A stretch of DNA of 64,000 bases from AP-15 sp963796155 (GTDB lineage: Bacteria > Pseudomonadota > Alphaproteobacteria > ATCC43930 > CGMCC-115725): NCBI GenBank assembly GCA_963796155.1, contig CAWCKT010000057.1:1-64000 (forward strand), read 5' to 3'. Every line of letters begins with the position of its first letter. The stretch's first letter is position 1. The notes under the pieces are model-generated. The model did not search any database, was not told the origin of the DNA, and saw only the letters and a program-made list of their open reading frames with translations. Position numbers and translations under genes: made by a program. Of the stretch, positions 1-9,256 are shown piece after piece.

Positions 1-1329
1 GAGCTTGGCGGCCTCTTTGAGCCGGGCCTCGGAGTGGCCGACCGGGCGAACGTCGCCCGAGAGGGCGATTTCGCCGAACACGACGGTGTCGACCGGTACC
101 GGCGTCTCGGTCAGCGCCGAGACGAGTGCTGCGGCAACGGCGAGGTCGGCCGCCGGTTCGACGATCCGCAGCCCGCCGGCGACGTTGAGATAGATGTCGT
201 TGGCGCCGACCGATAGGCCGCAGCGCGCATCGAGGACCGCGGTGATCATTGCCAGCCGCGTTCCATCCCACCCGACAACCGCTCGCCGTGGCGTGCCAAG
301 TACCGCCGGGGCGACCAGCGCTTGAACCTCGACCAGCACCGGCCGAGTGCCCTCGATGCCGGCGAACACGGCCGAGCCGCTGACGTGCCCGGCGCTCGCC
401 GCTCCGGATACCTCCGGTCCCGGCGCCGGACGACTGGCGAGAAACAGGGCAGACGGGTTGGGCACCTCGACCAGGCCATGGTCGCTCATCTCGAAGACGC
501 CGATCTCGTCGGTGGCGCCAAAGCGGTTCTTAACCGCGCGCAGGATGCGGAATTGATGCCCGCGTTCGCCCTCGAAATAGAGCACGGTATCGACCATGTG
601 CTCGAGCACCCGCGGCCCGGCGATGACGCCCTCTTTGGTCACGTGGCCGACGAGAACCAGGACGAAACCACGCCGCTTTGCCAACCGGATCAACTCCTGC
701 GCCGCGGCGCGGACTTGACTGACTGTACCTGGCGCGCTGTCCAAGGTGTCCAGATACATCGTTTGAATCGAATCGACGACGACCAGATCGGGGGCGTCCT
801 CCCGATCGAGCGACCCGATGATGTCCCGTACATTGCTCGCCGCAGCCAACAGCATGGGGCTGGCTTTGACGCCCAGACGTTCGGCGCGCAGGCGAACCTG
901 ATCGATCGCCTCCTCGCCGGTGATGTAGGCGGCGGTCGCGGGCCGTGCCGTTCGTTCTGCGGAGGTCTTCCCAGGAGGTGCGATCGCGGCGGCCGCCTGA
1001 AGCAGCAATGTCGACTTGCCGATCCCGGGATCCCCGCCAACCAGGATCGCCGAACCCGCCACGAACCCGCCGCCGCAAACCCGGTCGAGCTCGGCAATGC
1101 CGGTTTGCCGGCGCGGCGGCAGCATGCTCGGCCCGGTCAGGCCGACAAAGCCGAGCGAGCGTGCGCCGCGGCGATCGAGCCGTCTCCCGGCGGACCCGCT
1201 CGGCAGCCCCTCGCTCAACGGTTCCTCGATCAGGCTGTTCCAGGCCGCGCAGCCGTCGCAGCGGCCGGTCCATTTGGCGTGCACGGCCCCACATTGTTGA
1301 CAAACGTAACGAGCCGCCGGCCGCGCCAT
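1..1329 (-). CDS. radA: DNA repair protein RadA, C-terminus cut by window edge
   Basis: RecA-like ATPase/Lon-like protein that helps process recombination intermediates in the cytoplasm. The ATG at 1329 gives an N-terminal C4 zinc finger (Cys10, 13, 24, 27), a Walker A motif (GDPGIGKS, residues 95-102) and, near residue 255, the RadA-specific KNRFG motif, followed by the Lon-protease-like domain. 443 codons are present; the family is usually about 450-460 residues, so only some 10-20 residues lie beyond position 1. It is the last gene of the minus-strand run dnaB-alr-mlaE-mlaF-radA and follows mlaF after 33 bp, so co-transcription is plausible. Identity is secure. Confidence 0.96.
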   Translation of the reverse strand, partial: MARPAARYVCQQCGAVHAKWTGRCDGCAAWNSLIEEPLSEGLPSGSAGRRLDRRGARSLGFVGLTGPSMLPPRRQTGIAELDRVCGGGFVAGSAILVGGDPGIGKSTLLLQAAAAIAPPGKTSAERTARPATAAYITGEEAIDQVRLRAERLGVKASPMLLAAASNVRDIIGSLDREDAPDLVVVDSIQTMYLDTLDSAPGTVSQVRAAAQELIRLAKRRGFVLVLVGHVTKEGVIAGPRVLEHMVDTVLYFEGERGHQFRILRAVKNRFGATDEIGVFEMSDHGLVEVPNPSALFLASRPAPGPEVSGAASAGHVSGSAVFAGIEGTRPVLVEVQALVAPAVLGTPRRAVVGWDGTRLAMITAVLDARCGLSVGANDIYLNVAGGLRIVEPAADLAVAAALVSALTETPVPVDTVVFGEIALSGDVRPVGHSEARLKEAAKL

Positions 1330-1362
1330 CGGTTCAGCCCCGCCGTGCTCGACAGAGTGTCG

Positions 1363-2145
1363 TCATGCGGCACGGACCTCCATCTGGATCGGCCCTTCGG
1401 CACGCCCGTTAATGAACTGGTCGACAACCGGGTTACTCGAGTGATCGATCTCGGCCGTCGGTCCGTGCCAGACGATGCGACCCCCGTGCAGCATGGCAAT
1501 CCGATCGGCGATCTTGCGCGCGCTCACCATGTCATGGGTGATCGAGACCGCGGTGGTGCCCACTTCGCGGACGCATTTTACAATCAAGTGGTTGATCACA
1601 TCGGCCATGATCGGGTCGAGCCCGGTGGTCGGCTCGTCAAAAAATATGATTTCGGGCTCGGCGGCGATCGCCCGCGCGAGAGCTACACGCTTCTGCATAC
1701 CACCGGAGAGTTCGGCCGGCTGCAGGTCGCCGACTTCGGGTCCGAGCCCGACGTCCGCGAGCTTTGTGAGCGCGATGGCTTTTGCCGCCTGCCGCTCCAC
1801 GCCGCGCCCTTGGATCAGGCCGAATGCGACATTCTCCCATACGCTGAGCGAATCGAACAGCGCGCTCCCCTGGAAGAGCATGCCGAATTTCTGCATCAGG
1901 CGTTCGCGGGCCGCGCGCCGCAGGCCCACCGTTTCGACGCCGTCGATGCGGATCGACCCCGCCTCGGGCCGAAGCAGGCCGAGAATGCATTTGACCAGCA
2001 CGGATTTTCCGGTTCCCGAGCCGCCGATGACGACGAGGCTTTCACCGGTTGCACAGTCGATGTCGAGACCGTCGAGCACGCGCTTGCGGCCAAAAGACTT
2101 GCGCAATCCCCGCACCGAAATCTTTGGTGTCGCGGCGTCGGTCAT
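1363..2145 (-). CDS. mlaF: MlaF-type ABC transporter ATPase (phospholipid trafficking)
   Basis: ATPase of an Mla-type ABC system, which moves phospholipids between outer and inner membrane to keep the outer leaflet asymmetric. 260 residues with Walker A (GGSGTGKS, 41-48), the MlaF-style signature LSGGMQKR (146-153), Walker B (FFDEP, about 168-172) and the H-loop His204. Its start overlaps the stop of the MlaE-like permease by 4 bp (ATGA), so the two are translationally coupled. No MlaD, MlaC or MlaB gene is nearby, so the periplasmic partners must be encoded elsewhere. The substrate is inferred from family only; related systems move other lipids. Confidence 0.88.
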   Translation of the reverse strand: MTDAATPKISVRGLRKSFGRKRVLDGLDIDCATGESLVVIGGSGTGKSVLVKCILGLLRPEAGSIRIDGVETVGLRRAARERLMQKFGMLFQGSALFDSLSVWENVAFGLIQGRGVERQAAKAIALTKLADVGLGPEVGDLQPAELSGGMQKRVALARAIAAEPEIIFFDEPTTGLDPIMADVINHLIVKCVREVGTTAVSITHDMVSARKIADRIAMLHGGRIVWHGPTAEIDHSSNPVVDQFINGRAEGPIQMEVRAA

Positions 2146-2918
2146 CGTCCGAAGAAGGCTGCCGTAATCACGTAATCGAAAACGAGAATCATCACCGAGG
2201 CCGAAACCACCGCGTAGGTCGTCGCGTGACCTACTCCTTGCGCTCCACCGCGCGAGTAATAGCCATGGTAGCAGCCCATCAGAGCAACGATGAAGCCAAA
2301 AACCGCCGCCTTCACCAAGCCCGAGACTACGTCGCTCGTCTCCAGGTATTGCTGCGTGCGGGTCAGATACGTTTGCGGATTGAAGCCGAATTGGTAGGTG
2401 GCGACGAGGTATCCGCCGAAAACGCCAATGATGTCGGCGACGAGAACCAGCATCGGCAGGGTGAGGAGGCCGGCGATCAGGCGGGGCAAGACGAGATAGC
2501 GCAGCGGATCGGTCGACAATGTCGTCAGGGCGTCGATCTGATCGGTGACGCGCATCGTCCCGATCTCGGCCGCCATCGCCGCACCGACCCGACCGGCGAC
2601 CATCAGTGCGGCGATCACCGGTCCGAGCTCGCGCGTCATCGACAGCACGACGACTGTCGCCACCGCTCCCTCGGCGGAGAAGCGGCTGAAACCGGTATAG
2701 GATTGCAGTGCCAACACCATTCCGGTGAACAGCGCGGTCAGACCAACGACGGGTAGTGAAAAATAGCCGATATTGACCATTTCGCGCGGGATCGCACGGA
2801 GATAGAAGGGCGGTGAGAAGGCCGTCGCCAGCGCCAGTCCGGCAAACAGCACGAGCCGCCCGGTCGCGGCGAGGAAGCGGAGGAAGACCGCGCCGATCGC
2901 GGCGAGAAAAGTCAGCAT
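2142..2918 (-). CDS. mlaE: MlaE-type ABC permease
   Basis: Inner-membrane permease of the MlaE/YrbE family (258 residues), partner of the ATPase that overlaps its stop codon. Several hydrophobic segments are evident, including an N-terminal one at about residues 5-30 and the MlaE-typical stretch around 45-75 (GYFSLPVVGLTALFTGMVLA). The central EIGTMRVTDQIDAL block is the conserved coupling region of this family. Its start lies inside the last codons of alr (7-bp overlap), so alr, mlaE and mlaF look like one operon. Family membership is clear; the transported lipid is an inference. Confidence 0.88.
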   Translation of the reverse strand: MLTFLAAIGAVFLRFLAATGRLVLFAGLALATAFSPPFYLRAIPREMVNIGYFSLPVVGLTALFTGMVLALQSYTGFSRFSAEGAVATVVVLSMTRELGPVIAALMVAGRVGAAMAAEIGTMRVTDQIDALTTLSTDPLRYLVLPRLIAGLLTLPMLVLVADIIGVFGGYLVATYQFGFNPQTYLTRTQQYLETSDVVSGLVKAAVFGFIVALMGCYHGYYSRGGAQGVGHATTYAVVSASVMILVFDYVITAAFFGR

Positions 2919-4030
2919 TGGGTCGGCGCGCCGCGATACACCCTATGGTAGCGTCGGCCGAGCGCGGTCAGGATCTCATAGCCTATGGTACCCGCATCGG
3001 CCGCCGCCGCATCGACACCGTAATCGTCGTCCAAGAGCTCGACGAAGCCGCCAGGCCGGGCAAGCGAGGGGTCGACGGCAGAGACGTCGAAAGCGATGAG
3101 ATCCATCGAAACTCGGCCGAGAAGGGGAAGCCGCGTGCCCCCGAGGCGGGCCGAACCGCGATGGCTCAGCGAGCGGAGCCAACCGTCGGCATAGCCGACC
3201 GCGACGGTTGCGAGGCGGCCCGGGTGGTCCATGACGTGGGTGGCACCGTAGCCAACCGACTCACCCCGGTCAACCTCGCGAACCTGCAGAATTCTGCCTT
3301 TCAATCGAACGACCTGCCGCATCGGGTTGAGCGTGCCGGGCTGTGGGTTGACGCCATAGAGGGCCGCACCCGGACGGACGAAATCGAAGTGAAATCCGCG
3401 GCCGAGAAAGATCCCGGACGATGCGGCCACACTCGCCGGCAGGTCGCCAAAATGCTTGTGCGCGGCAACAAAGCGCGCCCGCTGGACTTCGTTCAGCTCA
3501 TGCGCGGGCTGGTCGGCGCAGGCGAGATGACTGATGAGCGCGCGCCAGCGGATCTCACTTCGCCGCGAAGGTTCGTCCGCGAGCCTGTCGAATTCTTTCT
3601 TGGTCAGGCCGAGACGCGCCATCCCGGTGTCGACATGCAGGATCGCCGGCAACGGTCGGTGGCGGCGGGCGATCTCTGCCCAATCGGCGATCTGCCCGGG
3701 TTCATTGAGAACCGGAACAAGCCGATGGGGGACGAACTCCTCTGCCGAGCCGGGCAACGGTCCGTTCAGGACCGCTATCTCGCACGAGGCCGGAAGGGCG
3801 GTGCGCAGCGCGACTCCCTCGTCGAGGGTGGCGACAAAAAAGCTCCGGCATCCCGCTGCGGCGAGAGCGGCGGACACTTGCGGCGCTCCCAACCCGTAGC
3901 CATCCGCCTTGACGACCGCCGCGCAGCGTGCGGGTTCGACACGCCGTGCCAGCAGCCGCCAATTCGCGACGATGCCCGAGAGATCGATCTCGAGGACAGC
4001 AGTCGAGCGCCTGGCAGGATCGCTCGCCAT
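2912..4030 (-). CDS. alr: Alanine racemase
   Basis: PLP-dependent enzyme that interconverts L- and D-alanine for peptidoglycan. 372 residues, normal for the family. The PLP-binding lysine is in VVKADGYGLG (Lys41) and the second catalytic residue, Tyr261, is in SVGYGATH. An N-terminal TIM barrel and C-terminal beta domain are implied by length and motif spacing. It lies between dnaB and mlaE, 10 bp downstream of the dnaB stop, an arrangement familiar in alphaproteobacteria. Confidence 0.96.
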   Translation of the reverse strand: MASDPARRSTAVLEIDLSGIVANWRLLARRVEPARCAAVVKADGYGLGAPQVSAALAAAGCRSFFVATLDEGVALRTALPASCEIAVLNGPLPGSAEEFVPHRLVPVLNEPGQIADWAEIARRHRPLPAILHVDTGMARLGLTKKEFDRLADEPSRRSEIRWRALISHLACADQPAHELNEVQRARFVAAHKHFGDLPASVAASSGIFLGRGFHFDFVRPGAALYGVNPQPGTLNPMRQVVRLKGRILQVREVDRGESVGYGATHVMDHPGRLATVAVGYADGWLRSLSHRGSARLGGTRLPLLGRVSMDLIAFDVSAVDPSLARPGGFVELLDDDYGVDAAAADAGTIGYEILTALGRRYHRVYRGAPTQC

Positions 4031-4040
4031 GCCCGGGGCC

Positions 4041-5567
4041 TCAGCGATCGAACGCCGGCATGCGGTCGGGTTCCGCGAAATTGTCGAACCTGGTCAACTC
4101 GGCGTCAAAGCGGAGCTGAATGGTGCCGACCGGGCCGTGCCGCTGCTTGGCGATGATGATCTCGCTGAGCCCATGAGCTTTTTCGAGTCGCTTTGTCCAC
4201 TCTTCGTAACGCTCGTTGAACTTGGCTTCGGCCTCGTCGCTGTGGCGGGTCGGCTCGCGCGAGAGATAGTATTCCTCGCGGTAGATGAACATCACGACAT
4301 CGGCATCCTGCTCGATCGATCCCGATTCGCGCAGATCGGCAAGCATCGGCCGTTTGTCCTCCCGCTGTTCGACGGCGCGGGATAGCTGGGAGAGCGCGAG
4401 CACGGGGACGTCGAGTTCCTTGGCGAGCGCCTTGAGGCCGCGGGTAATGTCAGAAATTTCCTGCACCCTGTTTTCGAGGGTGCGCACCTGCACGGAGGGC
4501 CGCAACAGCTGCAGATAATCGACGACGATCAGCCCCAGCCCTTGCTGGCGCATCAGGCGCCGTGCCCGCGTGCGCAGGGAAGAGACGCCGAGCGCCGGGG
4601 TGTCATCGATGAACAGCGGCAACGCTTCGAGACGATGGCTCACCTGGACGAATTTGTCGAAATCCTCGCGGCCGATCTCGCCCCGGCGGATACGGTCGGA
4701 CGATACCCCCGTCTGTTCGGCAAGAAGCCGGGTGGCGAGCTGCTCCGCCGACATCTCCAGCGAAAAGAAGCCGACGATTGCCCCGTCCTCGGCGACGGTG
4801 CGACCGTCGGAGAGGCGCACCGGTTTGTACGCTTTGGCCGCGTTGAACGCGATGTTGGTGGCAAGCGACGTCTTTCCCATCGACGGCCGGCCGGCCAGGA
4901 TGACCAGATCGGACCGGTGCAGCCCGCCGAGCTTCTTGTCGAGGTCGCGGAACCCCGTCGCGACGCCCACCGTCTTGCCGTCGCGTTTGAACGCTGCGTC
5001 GGCATCGCTGATGGCGCCCGCCAGCGCGCTGCTGAAAGCGCGAAATCCGCCTTCGATCTGCCCTGTCGTCGCCAAGTCGAACAAGGTTTTTTCCGCACGT
5101 TCGATCTGCTCACGTGCCGGGTCGTCGAGATCCTGACGGAACGCGTTGTTGACGATGTCCTCGCCGAGCGTGATGAGCTCACGCCGCTGGTAGAGATCGT
5201 GGATTATCCGGCCGTAATCCTCGGCATTGATGATCGTCACCGCACCGCCGGCCAGCCGCGCCAAATATTGCGCTCCGCCGATCTCGGAGAGCGCGCCGTC
5301 CTGGTCGAAGAGGTTCTGGAGCGTCACCGGATTGGCGATTTGGCCGCGCTCGACCAGCTTGCCGATCGCCGCGAATATCCGGCCGTGCACGGCGTTGCCG
5401 AAATGCTCCGCGCGAAGGAACTCGGATACCCGAGCATACGCCGCGTTGCTGATCAGCAACGCGCCCAGGAGGCGTTGCTCGGCGTCGGTGTTGTAGGGCG
5501 GGGTGCGAATGAACTCGGGGTCGGAACCGCGCAGCGGAGTGACCCGGGACATCATGCTCGTTTCCAT
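4041..5567 (-). CDS. dnaB: Replicative DNA helicase DnaB
   Basis: Hexameric helicase that unwinds the fork during chromosome replication. N-terminal DnaB domain (PPYNTDAEQRLLGALL near residue 23), RecA-like ATPase with Walker A GRPSMGKT (about 226-233), Walker B region ending in VVDYLQLL, and the arginine-finger region near the C-terminus. I chose the ATG at 5567 (about 508 residues). A GTG at 5619-5621 extends the frame but its AAGG is only about one base from the start, and the ATGs at 5555 and 5552 are also possible. It heads the alr-mlaEF-radA run. Confidence 0.95.
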   Translation of the reverse strand: METSMMSRVTPLRGSDPEFIRTPPYNTDAEQRLLGALLISNAAYARVSEFLRAEHFGNAVHGRIFAAIGKLVERGQIANPVTLQNLFDQDGALSEIGGAQYLARLAGGAVTIINAEDYGRIIHDLYQRRELITLGEDIVNNAFRQDLDDPAREQIERAEKTLFDLATTGQIEGGFRAFSSALAGAISDADAAFKRDGKTVGVATGFRDLDKKLGGLHRSDLVILAGRPSMGKTSLATNIAFNAAKAYKPVRLSDGRTVAEDGAIVGFFSLEMSAEQLATRLLAEQTGVSSDRIRRGEIGREDFDKFVQVSHRLEALPLFIDDTPALGVSSLRTRARRLMRQQGLGLIVVDYLQLLRPSVQVRTLENRVQEISDITRGLKALAKELDVPVLALSQLSRAVEQREDKRPMLADLRESGSIEQDADVVMFIYREEYYLSREPTRHSDEAEAKFNERYEEWTKRLEKAHGLSEIIIAKQRHGPVGTIQLRFDAELTRFDNFAEPDRMPAFDR

Positions 5568-5645
5568 GCGCCCGCAAAATAGCACCGTCCGGACCGCGAC
5601 CCCGCGCGGAATAAGATTCACACCTTGTGGATGTCGGGGATGAAG

Positions 5646-6872
5646 TCAGGCGGCCCGATCGGCAGCGGCGCTGTGCTCGCGTTCCCAGTCGAGCATGTAG
5701 TCCCGCGTCACCGGCACCGAATCGAGTGCCTTCGCGAGCTGCATCTGGAAGACCATACAGCCGCCGCGCCGGAACGCTACCTCGGAGCCGACCAGGTACA
5801 TCTCCCACATCCGGCAGAAGCGCTCGTCGAAGATCGTCCGCACCCGGTCGCGATTCCGCTCGAAGCGCCGACGCCAGGATCTCAAGGTCTCGGCATAGTG
5901 CAGGCGTAGGATCTCGATGTCGGTGACCCACAGCCGCGATCGCTCGACCACCGGGACGACTTCCGAGAGAGCCGGGATGTAGCCGCCGGGAAAGATGTAT
6001 TTGCGGATCCAAGGGTGGGTCGAACCCGGCCCGTCCATGCGACCGATCGAATGCAGCAGCGCGACCCCGTCGGGCGCCAGCAGCGACTTCACCCGGTCAA
6101 AGAATTCTCCGTAGTGGTTGATGCCGACATGCTCGAACATGCCGACTGAGACAATTCTGTCGTAAGTCGCGAATTCCTCGCGGTAATCTCGCAGGTGGAA
6201 CCTGACGCGATCGGACAGCCCCGCCGCGGCAGCGCGACGTACCGCCACCTTTTGCTGCTCGACCGAGAGGGTCAGACCGGTCACCTCGGCGCCGCACTCG
6301 CCGGCAAGGTAGAGTGCCAGGCCGCCCCAGCCAGAGCCGATGTCGAGCACCCTTTGTCCCGGGCGGATCAATAGCTTCGCCGCAATGTGGCGCTTCTTGT
6401 TGAGCTGAGCGGTATCGAGATCGTCGGCGCTGTCGTGGAAGTAGGCGCAGGAGTATTGACGATCCTGATCGAGGAACAGCTCGTAGAGCTGGTCCGACAA
6501 ATCGTAATGGTGGGCGACGTTGCGCCGGGCGCGCCATACCGGGTTGTATTGACGCAGCCGGCGCAATGTCGGCAGCGATCCGTTCAAAAGACGCCCGAGA
6601 AGTCCTTCTGGCAAGCCTTCGAGGTTGACGGCGAGCAGGTCGATCAAATCGTAGAGGCTGCCTTCCTCGATCGTCAGCGCGCCGTTCATGAACGCTTCGG
6701 GCAGGTAGAGACGCGGCCTGAAGAGAAGCTTCCAGTGCAATGCGGGGTCGTGGAGCCGGACCGCTACGCTCCCTCCCGGCGATCCCTCAAAGGTATGGGA
6801 CCGTCCTCCAGCGTCGACGACGCGGAGCCGGCCCACGGTGATGATCCGCTCGAACAGACGCGCCAGCAGCAT
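5646..6872 (-). CDS. cfa: Cyclopropane-fatty-acyl-phospholipid synthase family methyltransferase
   Basis: SAM-dependent enzyme that methylates unsaturated acyl chains of membrane phospholipids to cyclopropane (or related) fatty acids. Counted from a TTG three codons before the ATG used here, the family block NVAHHYDLSD is at 121-130, the SAM-binding motif VLDIGSGWGG at 178-187 and the GMFEHVG active-site block near 245-255. About 408 residues, slightly longer than E. coli Cfa (382). It is on the same strand as dnaB with a 78-bp gap. Paralogues (UfaA/CmaA-type) cannot be excluded. Confidence 0.88.
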   Translation of the reverse strand: MLLARLFERIITVGRLRVVDAGGRSHTFEGSPGGSVAVRLHDPALHWKLLFRPRLYLPEAFMNGALTIEEGSLYDLIDLLAVNLEGLPEGLLGRLLNGSLPTLRRLRQYNPVWRARRNVAHHYDLSDQLYELFLDQDRQYSCAYFHDSADDLDTAQLNKKRHIAAKLLIRPGQRVLDIGSGWGGLALYLAGECGAEVTGLTLSVEQQKVAVRRAAAAGLSDRVRFHLRDYREEFATYDRIVSVGMFEHVGINHYGEFFDRVKSLLAPDGVALLHSIGRMDGPGSTHPWIRKYIFPGGYIPALSEVVPVVERSRLWVTDIEILRLHYAETLRSWRRRFERNRDRVRTIFDERFCRMWEMYLVGSEVAFRRGGCMVFQMQLAKALDSVPVTRDYMLDWEREHSAAADRAA

Positions 6873-6973
6873 CGCGACCAACCCGAGAGGGTAACCAGCG
6901 CGCTACTATCGGGCATATCCCAAAGCGCAGACAAGCAGAGAATGATCGGCAAGGCGCGTTGCTCGCCGATCCG

Positions 6974-7036
6974 CTCACCCCTCCCGCTACGCGGGTCCGG
7001 CCCTTTCTTCGCTCGCCGGCGGAGGGCTCGGGGGAG
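6974..7036. repeat. Palindromic GC-rich element overlapping the 3' end of rplI
   Basis: The segment contains a perfect short hairpin (CCCGC-TAC-GCGGG, 6982-6994) and an outer imperfect pairing of CCCCTCC with GGGGGAGG, giving a palindromic unit of about 60 bp. It spans the rplI stop codon and encodes the Pro/Ala/Glu-rich last residues of L9. It resembles dispersed REP-like intergenic elements in architecture, but no second copy is present in this window. Confidence 0.45.
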
Positions 7037-7577
7037 GAACTCTCTCCATCGCACCGGACTCCCGGTCTTCCTCTTCGTCGCGCAGGCGCAAGGGATCAAT
7101 TCCCCTGGCTTGCATATTGGCCTCCTCGGCGGACTGCGCGACGTTGGCGGTGATCGTGACCGCGACTTCCGGATGCAGCACGATCTTCAGCGAGTGAATA
7201 CCCAAGTTCTTGATCGGCCTTTCCAAAAGAACCTGGCGTTTCTCGATCGTGAAGCCCGCCCCGGTGACCGCCTCGGCGATATCGCGAGCGGAAACCGAGC
7301 CATAGAGCTGACCGCTTTCGCCTGCCTGGCGAACGAGGACGACGCTCAGCCCCTCGAGCTTGGCGCCGATTTCCGTCGCTTCCGACCGGCGCTGGAGATT
7401 GTTCGCTTCAAGCTGGGCGCGTTGGCTCTCAAAATACGCGAGATTTTCTTTCGTCGCACGTAGAGCCTTTTTCTGAGGCAACAGGTAATTGCGCGCAAAG
7501 CCGGGCTTTACCTTCACGATTTGGCCCATCTGGCCCAATTTCTCGACGCGCTCGAGCAGGATCAGATCAACCATCAT
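6987..7577 (-). CDS. rplI: 50S ribosomal protein L9 with repeat-encoded C-terminal tail
   Basis: L9 binds 23S rRNA and affects translational fidelity. The N-terminal signature (VDLILLERVEKLGQMGQIV, then VKPGFARNYLLP) is unmistakable, followed by the connecting helix and C-terminal domain. At 196 residues it is longer than E. coli L9 (149). The last part (after GIDPLRLRDEEED) is a low-complexity Pro/Ser/Glu tail whose final codons and stop lie in a palindromic repeat. Its start overlaps the DUF2232 gene by 11 bp, in the order rpsF-rpsR-DUF2232-rplI. A second ATG at 7574 could be used. Confidence 0.96.
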   Translation of the reverse strand: MMVDLILLERVEKLGQMGQIVKVKPGFARNYLLPQKKALRATKENLAYFESQRAQLEANNLQRRSEATEIGAKLEGLSVVLVRQAGESGQLYGSVSARDIAEAVTGAGFTIEKRQVLLERPIKNLGIHSLKIVLHPEVAVTITANVAQSAEEANMQARGIDPLRLRDEEEDRESGAMERVPPPSPPPASEERAGPA

Positions 7578-8511
7578 TTTTCCCTCCGGGAGACTGAAAT
7601 AGGGGAATGTGCCGGCGAAGGCCGAGCGAGGTGTCGAGCAACCCCAAAAAGATGACCAGCAGCAGCGGCCAACCCAAAAGCGCAGCCAATACGTAGAACC
7701 CGACGAGCGGGACAGCGGGGCGCGAGAACCATCGCGCGACTGTGTGGAGCACGGCCAGCCCGGCGAGGCAGAAGGGGACAGCGAGCAGGATGATCACGTT
7801 GACGCCGAGGAAGCGGATCATCCCGCCGAACGTCGTAGCCGTCGCAGCGAGCAGCAGAAGCACCGGGATCCACATCGGAAGACCGAGCGCGGCGAGAGGA
7901 GGAGACGGCCGCCAGCTCGCCGCGAAGCGAGCCAGGCAACCTTGGGCAACAGCGCCGTTGGTCAACGTCATCACCATCCAGGAAGCAGCAACGATACCCG
8001 GCATGATCATCGCGAGGAAGCCGACGAACTCGTCGCGGTCGGCCGTGTTCTCCCCGAAGAGGCGGTCGAGGGCCGGCGCCAGCGCCTCGCGCACCGCCGA
8101 CTGCATACCGTCCGGACCACCGAGCAGCAGAACAGCGCCGGTAATCACTGCCAGACCGAGGCCCGTCAGCCACGCCGTCAGCAGGCCCGGCGGGTACCAT
8201 TCGAGAGTGCCGTCGCTGCCGGTACGGGCCAGCAGGGCCTGCCGCACCAGGAGAATTACCGGAACGACGTTCAGTGCCGCAAAGAGCGCCGCCGCCATCA
8301 CGCCGCTCGCGGCCAGCAACACCAGCGATGCCGTAAGACCCGCCAGCACAGCCGCATTCACGCCGCCCCATAGGCCGGCGAGGAAGAGCGGCAGCTGGGA
8401 GAAGGAGACGAGGATCAGCGACGCGGATGAGCCGCCCAGGGATGCGAGGGAGGAGGCGGCGGCGAGCGCTCCGCAAAGCGCCGCAACGCTGACGACCCCG
8501 AACCGACCCAT
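7567..8511 (-). CDS. DUF2232 family multi-pass membrane protein
   Basis: A very hydrophobic 314-residue protein with about eight predicted membrane spans and no soluble domain. It lies between rpsR and rplI, the position typical of the alphaproteobacterial DUF2232 (YybS-like) protein. Function is unknown; distant relatives resemble S-components of vitamin transporters, but no binding motif can be read here. The start (ATG at 8511) is 23 bp after the rpsR stop and the end overlaps rplI, so it is probably expressed with the ribosomal genes. Confidence 0.8.
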   Translation of the reverse strand: MGRFGVVSVAALCGALAAASSLASLGGSSASLILVSFSQLPLFLAGLWGGVNAAVLAGLTASLVLLAASGVMAAALFAALNVVPVILLVRQALLARTGSDGTLEWYPPGLLTAWLTGLGLAVITGAVLLLGGPDGMQSAVREALAPALDRLFGENTADRDEFVGFLAMIMPGIVAASWMVMTLTNGAVAQGCLARFAASWRPSPPLAALGLPMWIPVLLLLAATATTFGGMIRFLGVNVIILLAVPFCLAGLAVLHTVARWFSRPAVPLVGFYVLAALLGWPLLLVIFLGLLDTSLGLRRHIPLFQSPGGKNDG

Positions 8512-8534
8512 GCCGATGCCCGCCGCACGCCCGG

Positions 8535-8801
8535 CTACTTCACCATGTAGGGGAGCAGGCCGAGGAACCGGGCCCGCTTGATCGCCTGAGCGAGCTCACG
8601 CTGTCTCTTGGTCGAAACGGCGGTGATGCGGCTCGGCACGATCTTGCCGCGCTCCGAGACGAAGCGCTGCAACAGCTTGACATCCTTGTAGTCGATCTTC
8701 GGGGCGTTGGGACCCGAAAATGGACAGGATTTCCGCCGCCTGAAGAACGGACGGCGAGCGGCGGCCCCGCGGGCGGACCCGCTTGCCGATTGACTTTCCA
8801 T
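8535..8801 (-). CDS. rpsR: 30S ribosomal protein S18
   Basis: S18 binds the platform of the 30S subunit as a heterodimer with S6. 88 residues with the family core (IDYKDVKLLQRFVSERGKI, then the Lys/Arg-rich TKRQRELAQAIKRARFLGLLPY). The N-terminus carries a short Ala/Ser/Arg extension. The ATG directly abuts the rpsF stop (TAAATG), so S6 and S18 are translated in tandem as usual. Confidence 0.97.
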   Translation of the reverse strand: MESQSASGSARGAAARRPFFRRRKSCPFSGPNAPKIDYKDVKLLQRFVSERGKIVPSRITAVSTKRQRELAQAIKRARFLGLLPYMVK

Positions 8802-9254
8802 TTACGTCTCCACCGGTTCGGGGACCGGGCGGTCGGCCCGTTCGGCGACGGGCGGCCGATCGGCTCCCCCCTCTCGCCCTTCGGCGAACCGCTCGCGCTC
8901 GCCGGGGCCGCGCCGCCGGTCGTCACGGCTGCCGCGGTTCTGCATGACCACCGAGGGTCCCTCGTCGAGCGCATCGACACGAATGGTCAGATAGCGGATC
9001 ACGTCTTCATTGATCCGCATGGTTCGCTCGAGTTCGGCAACGGTCGCGGGCGGTGCGTCGATATTCAGCAGCACGTAATGTCCCTTGCGGTTCTTGCGCA
9101 TCCGATAGGCCAGGTTGCGCAACCCCCAATATTCTCGCTTTTTGACCTCGCCGCCATTGTCGGCGACGAGTTGGGTGAAGGTATCGGCGAGAGCATCGAC
9201 CTGCGCGCCCGAGATATCTTGGCGGGCGATGAACACGTTCTCGTACAGAGACAT
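8802..9254 (-). CDS. rpsF: 30S ribosomal protein S6
   Basis: S6 partner of S18 in the small-subunit platform. The start is the ATG at 9254 (MSLYENVFIARQDIS), preceded on the mRNA by AAGGGG about 11 bases upstream; the open frame extends much further upstream but that part is intergenic sequence. 150 residues: the ferredoxin-like core is about residues 1-100 and the rest is a charged Arg/Glu/Pro-rich tail, common in alphaproteobacterial S6. First gene of the rpsF-rpsR-DUF2232-rplI run. Confidence 0.96.
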   Translation of the reverse strand: MSLYENVFIARQDISGAQVDALADTFTQLVADNGGEVKKREYWGLRNLAYRMRKNRKGHYVLLNIDAPPATVAELERTMRINEDVIRYLTIRVDALDEGPSVVMQNRGSRDDRRRGPGERERFAEGREGGADRPPVAERADRPVPEPVET

Positions 9255-9256
9255 GA

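Noticed and set aside
322..2175. Long plus-strand reading frame (617 codons) opposite radA and mlaF
   Set aside because: It has no family-like sequence and lies antisense to two securely identified genes; high G+C keeps antisense frames open.
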